From: DASRAJ01 sp039920305
GTDB lineage: Bacteria; Bacteroidota; Bacteroidia; Chitinophagales; UBA10324
Length of the DNA: 12,680 nucleotides
Assembly (NCBI GenBank): GCA_039920305.1
Contig: JBDSEA010000063.1
Span: 1 to 12,680 of the forward strand
Direction: 5' to 3'
The notes beneath the pieces are model-generated. The model was not told the origin of the DNA. It did not search any database and saw only the letters and a program-made list of their open reading frames with translations. This document shows, piece by piece, positions 6,947-12,680 of this stretch. The translations under genes were made by a program, and so were the position numbers. How positions within the stretch are numbered: position 1 is the stretch's first letter; each line of letters starts with the position of its first letter.

Positions 6947-7558
6947 TTATTTTTTCCTTCCGGGAGTTTGTTTATTGTTCATCACCTGATCAGCAATACT
7001 GCCCAGCAGATCTTCAGATTCAATTTCCTCCTGAAGTGTTTTTTCCAGGATTTTTGAAATGTCTTCCATTCCTGATTTTGCGGCAAGCGAGATCAACCCG
7101 ATGTATGAACTCATTTCGTAGTGCTCGACTTTCCTGCCAGCCATAATTAAACCGATGTCGCGGGCAATTGTTCCTGTTTCCGTTTCTTCCATTATTCCTT
7201 CACCCTCCATGGTGAGGCCATCCATGGCATCACATTTTTTAGCCCGCGCTTTAGCCCCGAGCAGCTTGAATACTTGTTCCAGACGGGAAACGTGTTCCTT
7301 TGTTACTTGCAAGTGATCTGCAAAAGCCGTTTTTAATGATCCGGAACCGGCGGCATTGACCATTTTAGGCAATGCTTTCACAAGATGATTTTCAGCCCAG
7401 TACATATCCATGATCCCATTCAGAAACAGCGCTTCTAAAGCTGAGGGATTTTGTCCGGAAGGCTTTGAACCTTTTGAATCAGGAAGTTTCTTTTTGATAT
7501 GATTTGGAGGAGCGGAAGGTTTTTTTTCTTTGTGTCCCGGTTGAATTTTGTCATACAT
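6947..7558 (-). CDS. DUF892 (YciE/YciF) ferritin-like protein
   Basis: A 203-residue protein with a flexible, Lys/Pro/Ser-rich N-terminus (about 1-40) and then a four-helix ferritin-like domain (about 41-190). Candidate iron ligands are Glu56 (YWAEN), Glu88-His89 (TKEHVSRLEQVF), Glu145 and Glu148 (KVEHYE) and Glu177-Glu178 (LQEEIE). These fit the DUF892 pattern of a carboxylate-bridged di-iron site. Proteins of this family are linked to stress responses and are often encoded beside catalases; the exact reaction is not well defined. Here the gene lies directly upstream of katE on the same strand with a 33-base gap, which suggests joint expression and a role in handling iron or peroxide. The start at 7558 has no clear Shine-Dalgarno sequence. 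I could not define a promoter in the 111 bases upstream with confidence. Confidence 0.88.
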   Translation of the reverse strand: MYDKIQPGHKEKKPSAPPNHIKKKLPDSKGSKPSGQNPSALEALFLNGIMDMYWAENHLVKALPKMVNAAGSGSLKTAFADHLQVTKEHVSRLEQVFKLLGAKARAKKCDAMDGLTMEGEGIMEETETGTIARDIGLIMAGRKVEHYEMSSYIGLISLAAKSGMEDISKILEKTLQEEIESEDLLGSIADQVMNNKQTPGRKK

Positions 7559-7669
7559 GGTTTTAAGTTTATGGAATATTATAAAGGGATAAAAGTATCT
7601 TTCTTTTTAATTAATCAGGATTACCAGCCTTCATGAATTACCGTCTATCAAGAGAAACTCACTTAAAAC

Positions 7670-9103
7670 TTATAGCTTAACCGATGTGCTTTCACCGTTT
7701 TTAATTTGAAATTTGCGGGTGATGGAATCAACGGTCTTCTTTGAAAACTTGCTTCTGAAGATGATCGCATAATTGCCGGGCTGCAACCCTAAAAGTTCAC
7801 TATTCAGGTTTTCATTTAGCTGGTAAATTTTTTCTTCGCTGTTATTTTCAATGAGCATAATGGATCCTATTCCCGGAAAAGTTTTTGTGATGCTTAAAAT
7901 ACCCGGCAAGGGGATTTCAATGGTGGTAGTTGCACTTTGGGTAACAGCCACATTTTTTATTTGCATTCGCGGCAGAGTGAGCACTTCCAGATCATACTTG
8001 CCGGAAAGATATTTGACAGTTTCCTGCAGGTTTTGCACCTGAATGGTTTCTTCTGATCCGGCCCTTCTTAACAGCACTTTTATTTTATCATTAAGATTCT
8101 TGTTGATCATTTTCCCCTGAAGCACAATTTTTAAATAACCCTGTGATGCCGGAATGTTGACCGTGTCAACCTGGTGTGCAGGAAAATTCAGCTGTTTACG
8201 TTCCAACGGGGGCGTAGTGTGAATGGTTAGATCGTACTGAAGGACAGGATCAAGCTGCATGGTATCAGCTACTCCGCGGTTGGTGATGGTGTGATAAAAA
8301 TTATACCGGTAAGTTCCGGTAGCGTGGTCATAGAACGTCATGTTCACGTCAGTTTCAAGAGGCCTGTTTTGATTGTCAAGCAGGTTCACCTGCACCACTG
8401 AAGATGAAAGTACCCTGTTGATCACGGTCGTCATCAGGTTTCGAAGTACCTCCGGGTTTGTTGCATTAAAGTAATTGCCGATGCACTGCATCTTTTGAGC
8501 AGCATCCGGATTGAGATTTAACCCAATGATGAAAGGACGAAGGAAAATACGCTTTTGCTGAAGCATCAGGGATATCTCACAAGGATCACCGCTGCACGAT
8601 TCCTCACCATCAGTAACTATTACAATTACGTTTCTTGCCCTCAGATCTGTAGGAAAATCACGGGCACACTGCTCAAGACTATAGGCTATCGGTGTGATCC
8701 CTTGAGGATGAAGCGCTTTAAGTGCATTCTTAATTCCTTCCGAATTATGTGTTGCGAACGGCACTTCCAGTCGGGTGTCAGTACAGTTCATTTCAGTGCT
8801 GCTGAACTGGTGACCATAAATACGCAGTCCCAGTTGTATTGAAAAAGAAGTGTCAAGCGAATCAGCGATGCGGGAAATAATTTTTCTTGCCGCCTCAATT
8901 TTCGAGGTATTGCTCCATGATTCAGCCATGCTCGAGGATCCATCAAGCAGAAAAAGAATTCGGGTGAGTGAAGGTGTAGATTTTGACTGGGAAAATGTAT
9001 GAAGGGAAAACATACAACAGAAAAAAGAAAATAGTAATAAACGAAGAGAGAAACTGATGACAGGAATTTCACTCATTACTCCGATTAAAGTTTTTCCGGA
9101 CAT
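7670..9103 (-). CDS. Secreted VWA-domain protein, second tandem copy
   Basis: A 477-residue protein with an N-terminal hydrophobic export signal (about residues 17-38, ending in TFSQ, a common cleavage context in Bacteroidota). A second ATG at codon 10 (about 9076) is also a possible start. The VWA domain spans about 47-230 with a complete MIDAS: DGSSS at 54-58, Thr137 (QGITPI) and Asp165 (TDGEE). Cys107, Cys170, Cys175 and Cys207 match cysteines of the neighbouring paralogue and may form disulfides outside the cytoplasm; Cys146 is extra. The C-terminal half has three related beta-type segments at about 237-320, 322-400 and 401-477. The first two share the pattern YDL..(H/L)T.P followed by an IP...G turn, and the third has GNYAIIF. 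Metal-dependent adhesion or assembly at the cell surface is inferred. It starts 40 bases after the first paralogue ends. Confidence 0.85.
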   Translation of the reverse strand: MSGKTLIGVMSEIPVISFSLRLLLFSFFCCMFSLHTFSQSKSTPSLTRILFLLDGSSSMAESWSNTSKIEAARKIISRIADSLDTSFSIQLGLRIYGHQFSSTEMNCTDTRLEVPFATHNSEGIKNALKALHPQGITPIAYSLEQCARDFPTDLRARNVIVIVTDGEESCSGDPCEISLMLQQKRIFLRPFIIGLNLNPDAAQKMQCIGNYFNATNPEVLRNLMTTVINRVLSSSVVQVNLLDNQNRPLETDVNMTFYDHATGTYRYNFYHTITNRGVADTMQLDPVLQYDLTIHTTPPLERKQLNFPAHQVDTVNIPASQGYLKIVLQGKMINKNLNDKIKVLLRRAGSEETIQVQNLQETVKYLSGKYDLEVLTLPRMQIKNVAVTQSATTTIEIPLPGILSITKTFPGIGSIMLIENNSEEKIYQLNENLNSELLGLQPGNYAIIFRSKFSKKTVDSITRKFQIKNGESTSVKL

Positions 9104-9143
9104 TAATTATTTGTGTCAATTAGTTAATAGTTATTCCTCATCA

Positions 9144-10559
9144 TCACAACCGGATCGAACTGGTTTTTCCTGAAAGTATCTCCACTGAAATTTGTTTGGT
9201 CCGCTCCGCTTGCCTGAACCTGTCTCCACGAAACACTACAAGATAATTTCCGGGCTGAAGACTTACACTTTTCTGTGTTTTTATGGAAGAAAGTTCATAC
9301 ACTTTTTCCATAACCTTTTCCCGGAAAAGAAAGATGCTTGCAATGCCTGCTTCTGACGGGGTGAGCAACAGCGTGCCTGCCCTGGGTATTTTTATGGAAG
9401 TGATTTTTGCTTCCTGAATCAGGACGTTTTTTATAATCGTTCGGGGCAGTGTGAGCATCTCCAGATCATAGGCACCTGTGATGTAGCGCAATGAAGAATT
9501 TACGTCCTGCACAAATAAAATTTCTTTTTCGGTTGCCTTCCTTACAATACATGATATCCCCGTAAAATTGCCGGTTGATGCCTCAAGGCGAATTTCCAGA
9601 GATCCCATCGGCACTTCTGCAGGGATCACATTATGAATGCCCGGCACGAGTTGAATTTTTTCCTTGACTACCTCAGGAATCGAATGCACTTCGAGGTCAT
9701 AAACAAATCGCTGATCAAGGGTAAGCGTATCAGGGATTCCCTTGGCATTGAGCGTGTGAATAAAGCTGTAGCGAATGTCTTTAGTAACATGATCATAGAG
9801 CGTGATCTCCACATTGGTTTCATTAGGATTTCCATACGCATCGAGTAAATTGAATTGACAGGTTGTGGGGTTCAGCACACGTGAAATCACAATTTTCATA
9901 GTGGTGCTCAGGGCATCTTCATCCTGAACATCATAAAAGCTTCCCAGGCACTCAAATTTTTTCTTCAGGGAATCACTCAAGCCAAGGCCCACAATAAATG
10001 GGCGGAGGGCAATCTTTTTTTCTTCAAACTTCCTGGTGAGGTCACACAAATTTCCACCGCAGGTTTCACTCCCGTCTGTAATTAAAATGATTGCATTGGT
10101 TGACTGGGAATCTTCAGGGAAATCATCGAGCGATTGCAGTAGAGTAAACTCAATGGGAGTCTGACCCTGCGGATGAACAGCTTTCAACCGTTGAGCGATT
10201 GCGGCAGCATTTCCCTTTGCAAAGGCAGCTTCAAGCCTGGTATCCTTACAATTGAGGGAAGCACGGGGTGACTGATGACCAAAAACACGCAGAGCAAATT
10301 CAACTTTTTGATTGGTGCGGGAAACACTGTCAATGGTGTTATTGAGTATATTTTTTGCAAGCTCAAATTTGGAAGTTCCATTCCATTCACCCTTCATGCT
10401 TCCGGAGGCATCGAGCACAAAAAGAATGCGGGTGGTTTGTGCTGAGGCAGGAACAATGAAATATGAAGAATAAAGTATGGCAAGTGCCGGTATGAATAAC
10501 AGGAGATTCCAAAAAGTCTTCAGTGCGAAGTGAATGATCACCCGAATGCGTTCAGTCAT
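9144..10559 (-). CDS. Secreted VWA-domain protein, first tandem copy
   Basis: A 471-residue paralogue of the next gene, aligning over its full length. The signal peptide has a hydrophobic core at about 17-36 and ends in PASAQ, a good signal peptidase I site after Ala40. The VWA domain (about 42-228) carries the classical MIDAS: DASGS at 50-54, Thr134 (QGQTPI) and Asp162 (TDGSE). Cys104, Cys167, Cys172 and Cys204 are at the same places as in the paralogue. The C-terminal half has the same three beta-type segments, with YDLEVHSIP, YDLEMLTLPRTIIKNV and GNYLVVFRG as anchor points. VWA domains usually bind protein partners through the metal site; the partner here is unknown. Its ATG at 10557-10559 overlaps the stop codon of the upstream 94-residue gene, so translation is probably coupled. 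I see no type IX secretion sorting domain and no membrane anchor besides the signal. Confidence 0.87.
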   Translation of the reverse strand: MTERIRVIIHFALKTFWNLLLFIPALAILYSSYFIVPASAQTTRILFVLDASGSMKGEWNGTSKFELAKNILNNTIDSVSRTNQKVEFALRVFGHQSPRASLNCKDTRLEAAFAKGNAAAIAQRLKAVHPQGQTPIEFTLLQSLDDFPEDSQSTNAIILITDGSETCGGNLCDLTRKFEEKKIALRPFIVGLGLSDSLKKKFECLGSFYDVQDEDALSTTMKIVISRVLNPTTCQFNLLDAYGNPNETNVEITLYDHVTKDIRYSFIHTLNAKGIPDTLTLDQRFVYDLEVHSIPEVVKEKIQLVPGIHNVIPAEVPMGSLEIRLEASTGNFTGISCIVRKATEKEILFVQDVNSSLRYITGAYDLEMLTLPRTIIKNVLIQEAKITSIKIPRAGTLLLTPSEAGIASIFLFREKVMEKVYELSSIKTQKSVSLQPGNYLVVFRGDRFRQAERTKQISVEILSGKTSSIRL

Positions 10560-10840
10560 TTCTGCCCCGTGTTGATAAAGTTAATCCTGATCTTATACCT
10601 GCATGCATCAGGTTCCCGATCACCTGTCAGCCAGGCAACTCTGTGTTTCGGGGCAGGTGAAAGCGTAAAGGTGTTGGCATAAGAATTATTATTTTTCTCT
10701 TTAATCTTTAACGCTTCCATTGCTTCTTCCGGGTACAAATCGATATTTTGAATTGAAAATGCTAAAGGTGCAAATTTGATGCTTTTGCCCTTACTGTTGT
10801 GTATGCGGGTGCATCTGCCTATGACACTATTGATAGTCAT
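10556..10840 (-). CDS. Small protein of unknown function, coupled to the VWA genes
   Basis: I do not recognise this 94-residue protein. It has no signal peptide or membrane segment, so it is probably cytoplasmic. It is basic, with hydrophobic-alternating stretches (SIKFAPLAFSIQNIDL at about 20-35 and CRYKIRINFI at about 80-89) that suggest beta strands, around a polar, Asn- and Lys-rich middle (KIKEKNNNSYANTF). Two cysteines lie at 10 and 80. The start is well supported: the frame has a stop (TAA) four codons upstream and no other ATG between. The stop TGA (10556-10558) overlaps the next gene's ATG, an arrangement that is strong evidence for a real gene translated with the VWA proteins. It is the first gene of the minus-strand cluster. 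Confidence 0.62.
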   Translation of the reverse strand: MTINSVIGRCTRIHNSKGKSIKFAPLAFSIQNIDLYPEEAMEALKIKEKNNNSYANTFTLSPAPKHRVAWLTGDREPDACRYKIRINFINTGQK

Positions 10841-10857
10841 AATTTTTTAACCCGGTA

Positions 10858-10995
10858 TGAAAATTAACAAAACAGAAAAGTGATTAACCTGTGGATCAAC
10901 GTCGCGCAATTTCTGCACTTTATCTAATTCTTTCGATCTTGTGCTTTATAATTTTCACCTTCATTGCCCGGTTTAATTTTCAACTTAAATTTTCA
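10858..10995. repeat. Four copies of an 8-base word in a divergent promoter region
   Basis: AATTTTCA occurs on the plus strand at 10950-10957, 10975-10982 and 10988-10995, and on the minus strand at 10858-10865. The first two plus copies and the minus copy extend to TAATTTTCA. The minus copy lies 17 bases before the small-protein start (10840), and the second plus copy 18 bases before the M13 peptidase start (11001). TAATTTTC matches 7 of 8 positions of the Bacteroidota -7 element TAnnTTTG, so some copies may be promoter elements. No good -33 TTTG was found at proper spacing. They could also be sites for a shared regulator. Confidence 0.42.
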
Positions 10996-11000
10996 TCCGA

Positions 11001-12680
11001 ATGAAAAGCCCGTTATTTTATCTTCCGGTTTTCCTGATTCTTTTCCTTTTTTCATGCAAAACAAATACTGAAACTACTGCAACCCCGGCTTGTGATCTCG
11101 ATACTTTTTTAAACGCCTATATTGACTCCTCAGTAAGGCCGCAGGATGACTTTTTTCATTTCGCCATGGGTAAATGGATTAAAAACAATCCTGTTCCTGC
11201 CGCTGAGCGGTCATGGGGAATCTGGAGCATGGTGAATGAAGAAAATTACAATCGGATAAAAACCATCAACGAGGAAGCTGCCGGAAAAAAAGGAGAGCCG
11301 GGAAGCAACTGGCAAAAGATTGGTGACTTCTGGTACACCGGAATGGACACTTTATCCATTGAGAAGCAGGGTGTGGAACCCCTGCAGGCGGAATTAAGCA
11401 GGATTGCCGCCATTACAGATCTCAATAGTCTGGTGAGTGAAATTGGTTACCTGCAATTAATTGGTGTGAATGCATTTTTTGGTGCGGGGATATATCAGGA
11501 TGAAATGAACAGCGAAAAGATGGCGCTTCATATTGGCCAGGGGGGAATCGGGCTGCCCGACCGGGATTATTATTTTGATGATGACTCACGAACCCAAAAT
11601 ATCCGCGAAGAATACGTGAAGCATGTTGCTAAAATGTTTCAGTTGCTTGGTGACGATGAAAAAACAGCAGCCATCAACGCAGATATTGTCATGCGACTGG
11701 AAACTTCATTAGCAGAAAAATCGCGAAAGCTCGAAGCCCTTCGTGATCCTTATAAGAATTACAACAAGATGGATAGGGAGAAGCTAAACCAGCTCACACC
11801 ATCTGTTGACTGGAAAACTTTATTTTCTGCAACCGGCATCAGTTCAATTGACACTGTAATTGTAGGGCAGCCGGAATTTTTTACAAGAATGGAGGAAATG
11901 GTGAAGAAGAATAGCCTGGAAGAATGGAAAACTTATTTGCGCTGGAACCTGATCAACACCTATGCGGATAAATTAAGTAAGCGCTTCGATGATCAAAATT
12001 TCAAATTTTACGGAACCATTCTTAACGGAACCCGCGAGCAACGCCCAAGGTGGAAGCGTGTGATGGATGAAGAAGAAGCATTAATGGGCTTCATGCTCGG
12101 TCAGCTTTACGTAGAGCGGTATTATTCACCTGAAGTAAAAGCCCGTTACGATAAGATGGTGGATCATGTTCAGGAAGCATATCACGAGCGAATCAACCGG
12201 CTGGAATGGATGAATGATTCCACACGGAAAAAGGCTCACCAGAAATTGAATACCGTGATGAAGAAAGTCGGTTATCCGGATAAATGGAGAAGCTATGCCT
12301 CACTAAAAATTGACAGAAGCTCCTATGCAGAGAATGTGATGCGCGGATATAAATGGTACAATGATTATGCAATTGCAAAACTCGGAAAGCCGGTGGACCG
12401 CACGGAGTGGGAGATGACGCCGCAGACATGGAATGCTTATTACAATCCATCTAACAACGAAATTGTACTGCCTGCCGCTGCATTCATTGTACCGGGTATG
12501 ACTGACTCATGTGTGGATGATGCGCTGATGTACGGCTATGCAGCCGGGTCTACAATCGGTCATGAGATCACCCACGGTTTTGATGACCAGGGAAGCCAGT
12601 TTGATGAGAAAGGAAATTTGAAGGAGTGGTGGTCAAAAGAAGACAGTGAGAAATTTATTGAGCGAACAGGTGGTATAGTA
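11001..12680 (+). CDS. M13 family zinc metallopeptidase lipoprotein (PepO/neprilysin-like), truncated by window edge
   Basis: An open frame of 560 codons starts at 11001 and runs off the right edge without a stop. It begins with a lipoprotein signal (hydrophobic 5-17, lipobox LFSC, lipidated Cys19), so the enzyme is probably anchored in the envelope. Peptidase family M13 marks are the N-terminal domain with RPQDDFFHFAMGKWIKNNPV (about 47-66), GLPDRDYYF at 184-192, NAYYNP at 478-483 (substrate binding) and HEITHGFDD beginning at 521. His521 and His525 are zinc ligands and Glu522 the catalytic base. The third ligand (a Glu in ExxxD) and the C-terminal part lie outside the window; full-length members have about 670-690 residues. 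Family members cut oligopeptides. It is transcribed away from the VWA cluster across a 160-base gap; any link between them is speculation. Confidence 0.94.
   Translation, partial: MKSPLFYLPVFLILFLFSCKTNTETTATPACDLDTFLNAYIDSSVRPQDDFFHFAMGKWIKNNPVPAAERSWGIWSMVNEENYNRIKTINEEAAGKKGEPGSNWQKIGDFWYTGMDTLSIEKQGVEPLQAELSRIAAITDLNSLVSEIGYLQLIGVNAFFGAGIYQDEMNSEKMALHIGQGGIGLPDRDYYFDDDSRTQNIREEYVKHVAKMFQLLGDDEKTAAINADIVMRLETSLAEKSRKLEALRDPYKNYNKMDREKLNQLTPSVDWKTLFSATGISSIDTVIVGQPEFFTRMEEMVKKNSLEEWKTYLRWNLINTYADKLSKRFDDQNFKFYGTILNGTREQRPRWKRVMDEEEALMGFMLGQLYVERYYSPEVKARYDKMVDHVQEAYHERINRLEWMNDSTRKKAHQKLNTVMKKVGYPDKWRSYASLKIDRSSYAENVMRGYKWYNDYAIAKLGKPVDRTEWEMTPQTWNAYYNPSNNEIVLPAAAFIVPGMTDSCVDDALMYGYAAGSTIGHEITHGFDDQGSQFDEKGNLKEWWSKEDSEKFIERTGGIV

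Noticed and set aside
7670..7760. A type IX secretion C-terminal sorting domain in the VWA protein
   Set aside because: The end (FQIKNGESTSVKL) continues the third beta-type segment; the usual conserved Pro/Gly/Lys pattern of a sorting domain is not seen.
7670..10559. A complete VWA-MoxR type system or another defence or toxin system
   Set aside because: There is no MoxR ATPase, nuclease, phosphatase or kinase gene nearby, and both VWA proteins have export signals, which does not fit an intracellular system.
10890..10900. A DnaA-box-like sequence (TGTGGATCA) in the divergent gap
   Set aside because: It differs from the consensus, is single, and there is no cluster, A+T-rich unwinding element or dnaA/dnaN gene nearby.

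Overview
The window looks like chromosomal DNA of a Bacteroidota bacterium, probably near Chitinophagales/Sphingobacteriales; the placement is an inference. The grounds are the gene orders rbfA–lolC/E-type permease and hpt–adk–obgE, a moderate A+T-rich composition, almost no Shine-Dalgarno sequences, secretion signals ending in 'FSQ' or 'ASAQ', and one match to the phylum's TTTG / TAnnTTTG promoter type. I see no tRNA, rRNA, CRISPR array, IS element or phage gene. Every gap between genes is under 200 bases.

Layout. (1) Positions 1-332, minus strand: the N-terminal membrane part of an MsbA-type ABC exporter, cut by the window edge. (2) Positions 529-4558, plus strand: housekeeping genes. These are rbfA (ribosome maturation), an overlapping FtsX/LolC/E-family permease, hpt (purine salvage), adk (adenylate kinase) and obgE (ribosome-assembly GTPase). 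Several gaps carry small hairpins or repeats. (3) Positions 4559-4732: a short convergent gap with a small hairpin directly after obgE. (4) Positions 10840-4733, minus strand: a 94-residue protein of unknown function whose stop codon overlaps the start of the first of two tandem secreted von Willebrand A (VWA) proteins. After these come a DUF892/YciE-YciF ferritin-like protein and a large-subunit catalase (KatE/HPII type). (5) Positions 11001-12680, plus strand: an M13 (neprilysin/PepO) zinc metallopeptidase lipoprotein, cut by the right edge just after its HExxH motif.

How they fit together. The left half supports ribosome biogenesis, nucleotide metabolism and possibly lipoprotein export. 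The ferritin-like protein and catalase form a likely oxidative-stress pair that would handle iron and hydrogen peroxide. The least explained part is the small protein plus the two VWA paralogues. Both paralogues keep a complete metal-binding MIDAS and four matching cysteines, and each ends in three related beta-type segments. They look like secreted adhesion or scaffold proteins, but no partner can be named from sequence alone. The divergent gap between this cluster and the M13 peptidase carries four copies of one 8-base word and may hold shared control sites. I did not find a clearly new biological system; the VWA cluster is the best candidate for follow-up.
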